This document shows positions 1 to 11,932 of a stretch of 64,000 nucleotides of DNA, one piece after another (the first letter of the stretch is position 1; the number at the start of each line of letters is the position of its first letter). The position numbers and the translations under genes were made by a program. The DNA comes from Tubiluchus corallicola. Taxonomy: Eukaryota > Priapulida > Priapulimorpha > Priapulimorphida > Tubiluchidae. Below the pieces are notes generated by a model, which was not told the DNA's origin, did no database searches, and worked only from the letters and a program-made list of their open reading frames with translations. The stretch lies in the NCBI GenBank assembly GCA_030141605.1, contig JAQGDQ010000578.1, positions 36,001-100,000 of the forward strand, written 5' to 3'.

Positions 1-712
1 ACTGTGATTGTTTGAGTCAAACAGCTAAAAGCATAGCTGTACCAACCGAGTCTGTAACTGTGATTGTTTGAATCAAACAGGTAAAAACATTGCTGTACCA
101 ACCGAGTCTGTAACTGTGATTGTTTGAATCAAACAGGTAAAAGCATAGCTGTACCAACCGAGTCTGTAACTGTGATTGTTTGAATCAAACATGTAAAAGC
201 ATAGCTGTACCTACCGAGTCTGTAACTGTGATTGTTTGAATCAAACAGGTAAAAATATTGCTGTACCAACCGAGTCTGTAACTGTGATTGTTTGAATCAA
301 ACAGGTAAAGGCATTGCTGTACCAACCGAGTCTGTAACTGTGATTGTTTGAATCAAACAGGTAAAAACATTGCTGTACCAACCGAGTCTGTAACTGTGAT
401 TGTTTGAATCAAACAGGTAAAGGCATTGCTGTACCAACCGAGTCTGTAACTGTGAATGTGTGAATCAAACATGTAAAAGCATTGCTGTACCAACCCAGTC
501 TGTAACTGTGATTGTTTGAATCAAAGAGCTAAAAGCATTGCTGTACCAACCGAGTCTGTAACTGTGATTGTTTGAAAAAACAGCTAAAAGCATTGCTGTA
601 CCTACTGAGTCTGTAACTGTGATTGTTTGAATCAAACAGGTAAAAGCATTGCTGTAGCAACCGAGTCTGTAACTGTGATTGTGTGAATCAAACATGTAAA
701 AGCATAGTTAAA
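1..712. repeat. 56-bp satellite, about 12.7 copies
   Basis: The 56-bp unit repeats from the window edge, so its left end is not seen. Nearly every unit carries TGTTTGAATCAAACA, two 7-bp inverted arms around one base. Units differ at a few positions (GCATAGC/GCATTGC, CAACC/CTACC). One unit has lost bases near 575. Confidence 0.95.
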
Positions 713-1359
713 CAGGTGTGAATGTTAGAAACAGGAAAACATTGTAATACGATCACTCAGAACATCTAAGCGTTTTTAATCAAGAAACAAAGCCCACTAG
801 AAAAGCAAACAAAAAATTCGAAGAAACTACTCAGCTTAACAACACAAATTCCAGAGGCAGGTGAAAGCACGTTCAATTTAATTAAGTTCATCACGGTAGA
901 TAATAATTACTTCAGCGCAGTGTTAAGGTCAGAATTTCTACTCATTCATGAATAAATAAATGATTACTCACATTCTGACTACAGCAATAATATCTGTAGG
1001 AATATTATGTTTTAGTTATATACCGCTTTTACGCGACCATAAGTGCTGTTTAAATATTCATGACGTAGCTGATTCACGTGATGCCACCTGGTACGGTACA
1101 CATGTAAGATCAATGTGACAGCTGCGTATCTACCCTGCACAAATATGACATGGCTTGTTCGAGTCCAGTCGATTAACAAATCACCTGTGTTATAGCTATC
1201 CATAAAGCAGTCTGTATATTTCTACATTTCTATTAAACAGTTGAACATTTATTACTGCGCTGTGACCTTGAAAGCCAAGAAAAGAGACTAAACTTCCGGA
1301 GAGAATTAACAGATGGCACTACATGTATTTTTGACATCTACATACTGAAAATGAAATCT
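713..1359. other. Non-repetitive AT-rich stretch, nothing recognised
   Basis: Contains one short minus-strand frame (1012-1203) without family resemblance. I see no gene, RNA or clear repeat here. Confidence 0.4.
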
Positions 1360-1910
1360 TTAAAGGAAGACCGGACGATTGTTTTGACTCAATCTCATTT
1401 TAATTTACTGTCCAAAATATACATTTTCTTGCCTATAAAAGTTAACAATTGTTTCTTATATTTGAATAATTAGCTTAGAAAGTTAATTAACGGCTACAGA
1501 ACACAGCTATTGCTAACGTCAGAAACTAACCACAGTTTGGGCAATGGCAGGCGTCTTCCCTTGCGCATCAAGCACATTTGCATAAGTGTTACAGTACTGT
1601 TTAAACGCGTGATGTCACGAAAATTAGCTCTACATCATATGACGTCAGAAACTAGCACTTCATGATCATGGTTATCACGTTACCGCCTTCTATTTGTCGG
1701 CCACGCGCACGTGACAAAAAGGCGCTGCTGCCAATCTTAGTAGATTCACTGAGCCGCGCGTAGCTTTGAAAGTTTAACGAAATTTGAGTATCCGAGGTAA
1801 TTATTATTTAATCTAAGCTTTGATTTAAAAAAAGCTATTGTAGTTTTCAATATTTTAGAGCATTCTTTATTCTGAACTCGTGTTTGCACAATCATCCGGT
1901 TTTCCTTCAA
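1360..1910 (+). mobile_element. MITE family A, copy 1
   Basis: The element begins TTAAAGGAAGACCGGACGAT and ends with the inverted form ATCATCCGGTTTTCCTT, giving terminal inverted repeats (TIRs) of about 20 bp next to TTAA. Its interior is shared with copies at 16788, 55761 and 62036, including TGACGTCA and a GCGCACGTGAC block. No open transposase frame is present, so it is non-autonomous and probably piggyBac-mobilised (TTAA target). Confidence 0.85.
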
Positions 1911-2306
1911 CTGACTTATTTGTACATATTGTAAAAGAAAAGTTTATGAATGACATACGTTGTAACATCTTAATATTTATATTTATATATTTATATTTAT
2001 TTATTTGATCTGCAAAATCTTATTCATTTTATTGCTGTAACTAAACTTTCAATGACATAGCTCATATACAAATTAGACATAGACGTGCTGCCATACTTGC
2101 AAATATTCTCTAAAACCACTATGATATATATCACTTCTGGGTACTTTTCTACGTACGTATGTTATGTAATGTATATGCCAGTAAATAAATTATAACAATG
2201 TATCTGTTCTAGACTAATTAGCGATTTGGCATATTGGGTAATAATTTTAGTATCAGCAATGTATTTCTCTTGTTACAATTTTCGATTACCTTAGTAACAC
2301 GTACTA
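1911..2306. other. AT-rich spacer, nothing recognised
   Basis: TATTTATA-rich sequence near 1970-2000 and no coding potential seen. Confidence 0.4.
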
Positions 2307-2521
2307 GCTGTACATAGGTTTAACACTATATCATTAATGTACTTATAATTAAGTTAAACTTTGCCTACAACTAGAGTTATTTATGAAACAATCTATTTTG
2401 AAGGAAGAGCGCTGTACATAGGTTTAACACTATATCATTAATGTACTTATAATTAAGTTAAACTCTGCCTACAACTAGAGTTATTTTATTTAAAGGAAGA
2501 GATCTATTTTAAAGGAAGAGC
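2307..2521. repeat. Tandem duplication of about 103 bp
   Basis: GCTGTACATAGGTTTAACAC starts at 2308 and again at 2411. The following bases are nearly identical through GAGTTATT and a GGAAGAG motif. The few differences suggest a recent event. Confidence 0.85.
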
Positions 2522-2680
2522 CAAACCTCGAACAACATTTGTTGCATTTTAATGTACAATTAAAAATATTGAAATCACGACACAATATATGCGCATAGAA
2601 TGCTTTGCTTAAAAGTGTAAAAGAAGTTTAAATATTTCTCATCACCCGCCAAACGAACGTTGAGGCCGGCATATTTCAAA
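2506..2680 (+). repeat. Dispersed repeat H, copy 1
   Basis: The segment from TTAAAGGAAG to GGCATATTTCAAA aligns with 63845-64000 at the far end of the window, including AAGAAGTTTAAAT and the shared end GGCATATTT. The 38-bp satellite follows directly. Confidence 0.7.
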
Positions 2681-3405
2681 AAAATCACACAGGCTGAGCT
2701 CACTGTGACACACTTCATGAAATCACATAGGCTCACTGTGACACACTTCATGAAGCCATACAAGTTCACTGTGACACACTTCATGAAATCACACAGGCTG
2801 AGCTCACTGTGACACACTTCTTGAAATACACAGGCTGAGATCACTGTGACAAAATTCACGAAATCACACAGGCTGAGCTCACTGTGACACAATTCAGGAA
2901 ATCACACAGGCTGAGCTCACTGTGACACACTTCACGAAATCACACAGGCTGAGCTCACTGTGACACACTTCACGAAATCACACAGGCTGAGCTCACTGTG
3001 ACAAAATTCACGAAATCACACAGGCTGAGCTCACTGTGACACAATTCAGGAAATCACACAGGCTGAGCTCACTGTGACACACTTCACGAAATCACACAGA
3101 CTGAGCTCACTGTGGCACACTTCTTGAAATACACAGGCTGAGCTCACTGTGACAAAATTCACGAAATCACACAGGCTGAGCTCACTGTGACACAATTCAG
3201 GAAATCACACAGGCTGAGCTCACTGTGACACACTTCACGAAATCACACAGGCTGAGCTCACTGTGGCACACGTCTTGAAATAAACAGGCTGAGCTCACTG
3301 TGACACACATCATGAAATCATACACCCTCAATATGACACACTTAATGAAACCAAACAATTTCACTGAGATGCGCTTCATGAAATCACGCAGGCTCACAGC
3401 GAGAT
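2676..3405. repeat. 38-bp satellite, about 18 copies
   Basis: The unit contains CACAGGCTGAGCTCACTGTG followed by ACACACTTCACGAAAT. Early and late units are degenerate and some are shortened. It abuts dispersed repeat H, so it may be an internal array of that element. The long minus-strand frames here are repeat artefacts. Confidence 0.93.
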
Positions 3406-3968
3406 CACATACGAAACACTGAGCAGATAATTCATTCTGATAGCATGTATAATATAAAACTGCACAAAGTATTTTGAAACTTAACAATCACTGCAATTTT
3501 TGATCTTAATGGGCTAAGCAGCTTAATGTATAGTCCATAATAATACAAAATTGCTAGCAGCTAATAGATTTAGTTTATTACTGTGAGCAAATAATAAAAA
3601 ATGTAATTGGTATCGTTTAGTTAGCGATTATCAATATGGCTCACGTCATCACAATATCTGCTAAGTCAATAAACAAAACTGAAAGTAAAACACGTTGTTG
3701 TTAACTCTGTTAAACCATTTAACATGGAAAATGCAATGCAAACATTCGTTTATTTTAATCAATTATATCCACTTTGGGTTTTATTACGTTTACCAGGCTT
3801 GCCCAATTGAAAAGTTACAGCTACGTCAACAGCACGACAAACCCTCTACGACGAAAGTAATGAATAACTTTACACTAATTAAAATGTAATTATTCTGGTG
3901 TGTGTGATTTAATTTCTTTGGAATTCACTGTTGTATTTTTTAAAAGAAATGAAAAGAGTTTAATACGC
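3406..3968. other. Unassigned spacer
   Basis: A 64-codon plus-strand frame at 3695-3889 has no recognisable features. No repeat structure is seen. Confidence 0.35.
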
Positions 3969-4702
3969 TTAAAGCAAAACGGGACGATTTTTCGATTCCT
4001 ACCCCATTTTGAAGTGTGGTAAGATGTAACCTACCTCATTTTGAAGTGTGGTAAGATGTAACCTAAACCATTTTGAAGTGTGGTAAGATGTAACCTACCC
4101 CATTTTGAAGTGTAGTAAGATGTAAACACATTTTAACACATATGATAATGCCAATTGATACTGCAAAAGCGTTTTTGATAATTAAATAATAGGTTAAAAA
4201 CTTTATTAACGGCAGGCGAGCCCAGCTAATGAGGACGTCACAAACGAACATGTTTTCAACAGCAAAAATATTCCACGATCGTGTTGCGCCTGATTGCGGA
4301 AGCAAAACTTGAAGTACGGTGCTACTCTAAGATATTCAGGTGTTGTACTAAAACTAGGCAAATATTAAGATAAAAATTCAAATTTCAAATTTATCGCTGT
4401 GCTCACGCGTGAGCTGCCGAACGTGCGTAGAACGTCACAAACGAACACTTATGAACTGAGAGGTACAGCACCTGATTTTTGTGCAACACGTTTCCGAAAG
4501 GCAGGCGGTTAGTGCCCGTCTAACTAACTAGTAGCGAAATGCATGTAACAGGGAAGAACTAGTGGCGTGAACGTGAAATTGTGTTTGTGTGGTTACAATT
4601 CTTTCAGACTAGCCATTCTTTAAAAATAGTGTTTCCTTTCCATATTTTCAAGAGCAGATTGCTTTTGCCTACAGTTCAGGATTGGGCCTGGTTTCCCTTT
4701 AA
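3969..4702 (+). mobile_element. MITE family B, copy 1, with internal 32-bp array
   Basis: Flanked by TTAA at both ends, with TIRs TTAAAGCAAAACGGGAC and, inverted, GGCCTGGTTTCCCTTTAA. The interior matches five other B copies. A 32-bp unit (CATTTTGAAGTGTGGTAAGA...) is repeated four times at 4005-4130, which other copies lack. Confidence 0.85.
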
Positions 4703-4810
4703 TCGTTTTTATTGGACAAGTTTATAATTTTGATGGGTTACGGTAAATTAACGATGTTTGAGGCAGCTAAATGACATTATAAGTGTTGGCTATCTTACGA
4801 CTGGAAATAA

Positions 4811-5304
4811 TGAAAGGGAAATAGAATCCGTTGCCATGTCGTTTTAACTGGCCAGGGGAATTTTAACAGGTTTTTGTATAGACTTAATATGTGTGATACT
4901 AGTTTATGTCCATGTGGAGAAGAAGAGCAAACTTCTCAGCACATTTTATTCAGATGCAATAAACTAGATAATACAAAAAGAGCAAGTAATATTATGCTTC
5001 AATCTGATAAAAATTTAATAATGGCTTTCACTAACCTGATCAAAGACAATTTTATACTAAGTAATTGTTAATTTAGGCCCCCTCGAGTATACAAAATAAA
5101 TTATGTAGGTGTGTAAAGTTAATTTGTGTGTACAATACTTGTGAATCATTTGAAATTAAATCTAATTTAAGTACAATATGTTATTGTACATAGTGTGAAA
5201 CTGGAAATATTTAAAAGATTTGTTATATGAAAATGTAAATTGTTGATCTGAGCCTGCAAAAAGAGGCACCTTTTTTTGTATATATGTTCATTTCTTTAAT
5301 AAAG

Positions 5305-5371
<67 letters not shown>
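4811..5371 (+). pseudogene. 5'-truncated LINE: RT C-terminus, 3' UTR and (ATT)n tail
   Basis: The open frame up to 5071 reads GNFNRFLYRLNMC, then CPCGEEEQTSQHILFRC. This C-x-C...H...C pattern is typical of the C-terminal end of jockey/I/CR1-like non-LTR reverse transcriptases. The 3' UTR holds GCCTGCAAAAAGAGGC (short hairpin, 5252-5267), AATAAAGATT (5298-5307) and a perfect (ATT)n tail. The insertion lies 0.1 kb after a B MITE and is a dead copy. Confidence 0.85.
5308..5371. repeat. (ATT)n microsatellite, LINE 3' tail
   Basis: Uninterrupted ATT trinucleotides directly follow the LINE AATAAAGATT end. Confidence 0.95.
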
Positions 5372-5373
<2 letters not shown>

Positions 5374-6106
5374 GTCCTGTCAAGTTAACACATTGTCTTA
5401 ATCTTATCTGCTACAAAATATAGATAATTCTTTATCAGTCAGTGATGTACGATAGGTTTCAGCCCTCGTGCTGGCTTCGCTACTCTCAAGCTGAGAAAAC
5501 TTTCACGTGATCATGGAATCTCACGGCGAGGTAATAATTATCGCTTGGCAAAATAATTTTGCACAAAATTCCTGTGTAACGTCACGGTTCTTTGTGTAAA
5601 TATTCATCTAAGCCACCATCTGTGTTTATGATTAGTTCAGCGCAAAATTGTTGTGTTATAACCGTCACTTACTCTCGGTTAACCTAGCTCATCGTAACAG
5701 CTGCGCTTCGGTAAATAGGATGGCTTCTTTGCTTTTGTGACGTCACATATCTGCATGGCTTCCAACAAGTGTGCCTATTCTTTCAATGCGCGACGTGCTA
5801 CATATACGAGCGGCGGGTAGGTTATCATGCAGGTCTACGTACAGGGTGTTAGAAAATAACAGCCCCGTTACACTTAAACCTAATCACAAGTAGACATAAA
5901 AGCATTTTTAATATTTCTATCATTTTCATATTCGTTATTCTGCGTGTTTTAAAATCCCTTCCACCCCTAATTGTCGCGGAATTTAAAATAAATGAAGCTT
6001 TTGAAAAACCTGCTCCGTTTGAGAAGCCATTAATGTTATTATTTTTTGTTACTTGATGCTTATCCGCTTCTGCTGCTATTTTGTTTTTCTTTCTCAACTG
6101 TTTTGT
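5372..6106. other. Spacer with possible mariner-like terminus
   Basis: TACAGGGTGTTAGAAAATAA at 5838 resembles Tc1/mariner ends (TACAGGGTGT), but I found no partner end. No gene is seen. Confidence 0.25.
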
Positions 6107-6489
6107 TTAAAGGAAGACAGGATGATTTTTCACATACTACCTCATTTTCAAGTCCCATAAAAAGTATACATTTTAACACAGATAATACTGCAAAATCGTT
6201 TCTGATAATTAAATGATAGATTAAAATCTTAAATAACGACGGGCGAGCCCAACTATTGATGACATCACAAACTAACATAATTTTCAACAGTAAAAATATT
6301 CCGAGTGTGTTGCACGTGTTTGCGAAAGCGAAAATTGAAGTACAGTGCAACTGTAAGAGATTCAGTGTGTTGTACTAAATCTAGGCATGTTTTAAAATAA
6401 AACTTCAAATTTCAAATGTTTCCTTTCAATATTTTAAAGAGTAGATTGTTTTGACCTACAGTTTAAGATTGTGTCCGGTTTTGCTTTAA
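6107..6489 (+). mobile_element. MITE family B, copy 2, internally deleted
   Basis: The ends are TTAAAGGAAGACAGGATGAT and GTGTCCGGTTTTGCTTTAA with TTAA at both borders. The central roughly 240 bp present in B copies at 3969 and 23352 is missing: sequence jumps near 6417 from TTCAAATTTCAAAT to the 3' part. Confidence 0.8.
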
Positions 6490-6556
6490 TACTTTATGCA
6501 GCTACGAGGGGCATATATATAGTATGTATATATAACATATGTAGCAGCCAAGGAGT

Positions 6557-6717
6557 TAAAAATTTAAATTTCAAATTTACCGCTGTGCTCACGCATGAAC
6601 TGTCGAACGTGTGTAGTTCGTCACAAACTAACACATCTGAACAGAGAGTACGACACCTGTTTTTGTGTAATGCGTTTGCAGGCACTAGTGCCCATCTAAC
6701 TAGCGAATGGCGAAATA
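6557..6717 (+). repeat. Displaced central segment of MITE family B
   Basis: AATTTCAAATTTACCGCTGT through CTAACTAGCGAATGGCGAAA matches the central part absent from the copy just upstream. No TIRs flank it. Confidence 0.75.
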
Positions 6718-7566
6718 AGTGCCGTCCATTTATGAGTTGCGAACGGTGGCACTACAAGATATTGAGATAAGCATTCAGTACTCAAAATTAAATACTTTTT
6801 CTCACGCTACTGCCCGTTGTTATCTACTCTATTCGGCTTCTAATGCACGGTTATATTGTTAAAACATCAGTACAAGTTGACCCCGACGTAAAAATGTCAT
6901 AGAAAGACAGAAGCACAGAAATAAAATCACAGTACGGAGTACAACATAATCTGTAAGCAACAAAACAAAGAACTGACCTAAATTAAAGGAAATCAAACAA
7001 AACAGCTTTTTTATAACAACAAAAATAAAAGATTAAAATTCTTACTAACACATAAAAATTGTTATTGATGTCTGTGTAAGCAATTTCCTTTATCTATTTG
7101 TTTTAATATTGTCAAATCACTTTCATCTGAGAGAGCCAAATAGCTGTGTGTCCAAAACAGAGTCTTTAACAGACAGTCCCTAGAGTGATAATAACCAACG
7201 ATTACCCATATTGCTTGGTCATTGGATGTACCTAATTTCTGCAATAATAATCTATATAATCATATTGTCTGTTACAAGCACAAATAACATCAGTGATATC
7301 AGCAGCATCCTACTGTCCGCCATTTTGCATGTTATTGGCCGTACTTGGTAATTCTTTTCTTTTCATATATACTTGAACAGTAATTATCATAGAAATTATT
7401 GCTGATGTAGAACTAAATATAATGCAGCTCAATTTGCTTCTCTAAACGCTGCTAGGGAACAGGTGCTTTATTTAAAAAAAATTGCTTAAATCAATGAAAA
7501 TGAAACGTGTTTTTATATTTTCCTGCACTTACTGTAGGCCCTTGCCTGTGCTGGCTACTAGCTCGA
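6718..7566. other. Unassigned AT-rich stretch
   Basis: Only short frames without recognisable features. No repeat array or RNA gene is seen. Confidence 0.4.
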
Positions 7567-7932
7567 TAAGCATTTTCACAGTTCCAGCTATTAATGATGA
7601 TCACTAAAAGGTCAAAGGTTAAATGTACCAGACAACGCATTAGTGTACACTTGACAACACCTCACCTTGCATAGTATTGTAATAGTAACAGTTTTAACAG
7701 CTAGCTAGAACCTTACCTAGTTAATTCCTTCTTGTGCCCAAGCAAGATCCTCCTAGTAAGCACATCAGTATAATCCACATAAAACAACTTAAGTTACTGA
7801 ATTGATGCGGCAGACGGCTTTGCTTTACCCACATGTAACGTGACGTTGTAGTTAAAACGCATTGCTGTTGTACACTTAACCTTTGACCTACAGCAACTGC
7901 ACATGCGCAGAACGAAACTGTGAAAAGGCTTG
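7567..7932 (+). mobile_element. MITE family C, copy 1
   Basis: Imperfect TIRs of about 60 bp: the left end is TAAGCATTTTCACAGTTCC then GGTCAAAGGTTAAATGTACC. The right end is the inverse, GTACACTTAACCTTTGACC then CTGTGAAAAGGCTTGA. A second copy lies at 12775 in the other orientation. Confidence 0.75.
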
Positions 7933-10711
7933 ATGTTTGGGGCTTATAGAATGTGCCGTCTAATTGTTTGTCTGGGTATTTTAGTCTCCTTAGTGACGCA
8001 CTGACGCTTATTTTTAGTCAGCAATCAGAATAAGATGTCTACTTTTGTATGCCGCGGGAGCTATTTAAAGAAATCATTTCTATAACACAAAAAAGATTTT
8101 AGAGGATTAGTCTGTATGTTTGTTATTGTAAAGCGTGACGTTGACGTTTCAAATGTCACCCCAAGAGTTACTTACGTGGGTGAGTAACAGAGTCCAGAAC
8201 GAACAAAAGCTTAAGCTAAAATATCACGTCAGATGATATTGCGTGCATTTCTTGACAATATCATCGCCCACAATAATACAACTCAAACGATTATGGCTGC
8301 AATAAGATTCAAGATGGTGACCAAAATTTTTGAAAAAAAAATCATACATCAACCGACCACTGCCTAAGTAGCAATTTGGCTCAATTTTTCTAAAGGGTAA
8401 CATAATGGACTAGGGCTAAACGAAACTGTAATCAAACTGTAAGCAAACGACTTCTATTTGATGTCACGTGAACTTGGCACTGGACTTTGGTCAAGTTTTT
8501 TTGCTTTTTCTAACGTCTATGTCTTTACTTTTCTAAGTGTTCCTATTATCGAGAAACACGGCCTTGTAATTTTTTTCTTTTTACTATGAATTTCATCACT
8601 ATTGAGTATAGACGAGGTTGTTTGCAACTTCTTATGAGTTCAAACAACGCGGAAAGTAAACCATTAATTCAACAGAAACTGTATATTTTGATTAAAAATT
8701 AATCTGTTACTACACACATCCTCCTTTTCAGTTCTGCCCCCACCCCCTTCGGAGTTATCTGACTAACTTTCGCCTACTGTAACTGGAGCATCAAAAACAG
8801 CCGGAACATCTTGCCGGTTTTAAGATCTGTGTATAGAAGCGCATATCATATCTAGTCTAATTGTTAGTTGTGACTTGTCGACTAACTGCTTTATACGAGT
8901 TTATATTAGCAACAATGCTTTGATTGGAATCAAATCAATTTAATCCAGACAGATGTACGTTATGTGCAGAAAGAACGTGTCATATTTCTCTGAAATGGCG
9001 AGCAATATCTACGTGATTATACTGAAGAAGCAAGCAACGCATGAAGCATGCATATTGTACACATACTACTTACCCACAAAAGTTAACACGCATCAAGGCA
9101 TATCGTATCCCATTAAATTGTCATCATTACAATAACAGTGATAATTATTGTTTAATAAGACACATGAACAACGGGTATTTGACCACAAAACCTACACGAT
9201 ATGCTCAATCTGTCTTGCGGTAAGTTCCGCCATCACTGTTCTTCCTACAAAAACAGCGCTCTGGTGCGCATGTGCAGTGCGTGTTGGTGAAGCCAGGGGA
9301 ACCCTGGGCTTTGCATTATCGAACAATAGATCACGCCAATCGAGTAGGAATGTAATTGTCAATGGGTGAGCGCATAGACCAGGTTTATGACGACGGAAAG
9401 CCAGGCAACCAACAGTTGTGAGTGATATATATGCCCACCAGAGGGCTGGGCTATGGCGTAGCCCTTCAAATTGCGCCCTTTTTCCACAAACAGTTCCTTG
9501 AGCTCGCTAACTGTGGCCTTTCTGGTACTTAGTAATGATAGCGTAGATCATTATCTAGGAGAACGTTACTTCACAATCAATGGAGGTGACTGTTGACTTC
9601 CGATTTTGCCAGTTGCCTTACCCCCTCTGTTCTGATTCGCCCCGCACATCTTCCCCTCAACAGGGAGGCGCATTAATAAAAGATGTTTCCTCCTATTAGT
9701 CATAGTCGGAGAATCTGTAGCAGAAGGCGGCCATAGAGGCTGCATATCTTTATATTATGAGTATCAAGCTGAATTAAACACAAATTAAAATATAAAAAGC
9801 TTATGATTCTACTGCTATTAACATCAATTGTTTATTGCTGAGTTACGTCCACACTTTTATAGCTATATTTTTGTATATTGGTAAAATAATTAGCTTTTTT
9901 GATACTACGCAAAATTTGCGAAGATACACCAACAGATACCATATGGTCAACAGGGTCAGAACTTGATATATGTTAAAACTTGCATGATCCATGTGTGTTT
10001 GTGTGATCCTGACTGGGGCTGACTCAACCACACCCATGACCCACTAAAACATTTTACCTAACATGAGATAGCCTGAAAAGATTTGGGTTTTCACTGTAAC
10101 AAACTTATTAAATACTTAAAAACAACATTACAAATATATCTCATATTAAAAACATATTAAAATCATACAAATATCTATACACCTAACTAAAAATATACAG
10201 CTTAAGTATTCACATAGTAAACTAAATTCAAAATGAAATATCCAAGCAAATACTTTTCATATTAGCTTTAAAATGTTGTTTACTTTCTGGAATTTTTTTC
10301 ACTATTTAGGATTTTATACTATTCGAGAAAATGTTCAAGTATATCAGTTTTACATTTGAGAATACGATAGATATTTATATATATATATATATATTATTAT
10401 TAATATATACCAAAGAATACCTCTGTTATAAATAGAAATTCCTTAGCTTATATAGCTGTGAATTACTTAAGATTCTATATACATAAAAAGGGTTTTTCTT
10501 TTTATTAACACCAACGATGTAAAGGTTACGCAATACACAACATTTTAAATAAAATGGCAGCATGTACTCTAAAAGTGGGAATGGTTAATAAGTCGAGTGA
10601 GCCTTTTTTATATTTTCTTGTACGTTTCATGCATCCGAAACAACTAGTGCGACTAATGTTATATTTTTGCTTTAACTAGTAAAGGTAATATAAAATTGGC
10701 CTTTATGTTTA
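7933..10711. other. Long unassigned stretch
   Basis: About 2.8 kb of mixed sequence with no supported gene. A CA-rich, GC-richer patch lies near 9220-9480. A short TA run is at 10376-10392. Frames at 8953-9369 are short and unconvincing. Confidence 0.35.
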
Positions 10712-10876
10712 TCAGAACTTATATGACAGAAATATAGCTATGTCATCAGCACACATTACTAAAAACAGGTTTTGTAAAGAATTCGCTAGATAATTTATAT
10801 AAAATATTAACAACAGTGGACGCAAAGTGGACCCTCGAGGCACGCCGCAAACTACTATTTTGCTTCCTGAAACTAC
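10712..10876 (-). pseudogene. Non-LTR reverse transcriptase fragment
   Basis: The minus strand reads VVCGVPRGSTLRPLLLIFYI, then NYLANS, then VMCADDIAIFLSYKF and a stop. CGVPRGSTLRPLL matches the RT motif SGVPQGSILGPLL, and CADDIAIF matches the catalytic Y/F-ADD motif, both aspartates kept. Upstream sequence to about 10990 shows further degraded RT-like codons with stops. Confidence 0.85.
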
Positions 10877-10989
10877 ATTGTCTTAGATTAACATTGTCTG
10901 ACTTACAATTCAATCAGTAATAGAATGATCACCGAAGAACAATACTGACTGCCATTCATGCACTTTTTGCTTTAAGACAGACATCAGTT

Positions 10990-11536
10990 TTGTTGACTTT
11001 ATTTCAAGTGTTTTCCCGCTGCTCATCCCACTTGACTAACATCATAGCAGCATCCTCGCGCAAGATGTCTCTCAAGTCGATTTTTAACAACTCGTCGTGA
11101 ATGTGATATAACCTCTCTAATGCCAACTACACCTGACATTTTCAGTCAATAACAATATTTCGTGTAATGTTAGTCGGTATAATTGTATTTGCGAGCCGGC
11201 AGGCGTACCATAAAGGTCGATGATTTGCTTATAGGCTGTGATGCGCATTTATATAAATATCAATACTGGCTGCATGGCTATATCGTAAAAAGCAAAATCT
11301 ACGTTGAAAGAATTTATGGCCTGTATAAATGTGACGATAAAATGTTAGCAGCTCTAAACGTGCTGATTGCCTTCAAAGGTTCGTTTGCTTCTATAAGCAA
11401 ATAAATGATTTACCTGCCGTGATGCCATTTTCTTCACTAATTATGACGTAAGCTTCGTGCCGTCTGACATTCGCTTAATTATTAGACAAATGCTAGACGA
11501 GTAAGTGACAAAACAATCAAATTAGTGATTGACTGA
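10990..11536. other. Unassigned stretch
   Basis: One 73-codon plus-strand frame (11183-11404) without recognisable motifs. Otherwise no structure. Confidence 0.35.
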
Positions 11537-11656
11537 GTCACTGGCCTACTGGCCGGCTCCTAACAAATATAAAGACTGACTGACTGATTGACAGACAGAC
11601 AACAGACTGACCGACTGACAGATAGACAGACAGACAGACTGACTGACTGACTGACT

Positions 11657-11703
<47 letters not shown>

Positions 11704-11932
11704 TGACTGACTGACTGACTGACTGACTGACTGACTGACTGACTGACTGACTGACTGGCTGTCATCACCAGCTGACTGATTGACTGACTAACTAATCAAC
11801 TAACTGACTGACTGACTGACTGACTGACTGACTGACTGACTGACTGACTGACTGACTGACTGACTGACTGACTGACTGACTGACTGACTGACTGAGTGAC
11901 TGACTGACTGACTGACTGACTGACGATTGACT
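11537..11932. repeat. GACT/GACA tetranucleotide array in blocks
   Basis: Blocks of GACT alternate with blocks of GACA (for example 11660-11700 is pure GACA), then a long pure GACT block. A short unique stretch at 11760-11775 interrupts the array. The minus-strand SVSQ/SVCL frame is an artefact. Confidence 0.95.

Noticed and set aside
2676-3405. CRISPR-like array (38-bp unit)
   Set aside because: Units are contiguous with no unique spacers, and the context is eukaryotic. The same applies to the 56-bp and 70-bp arrays.
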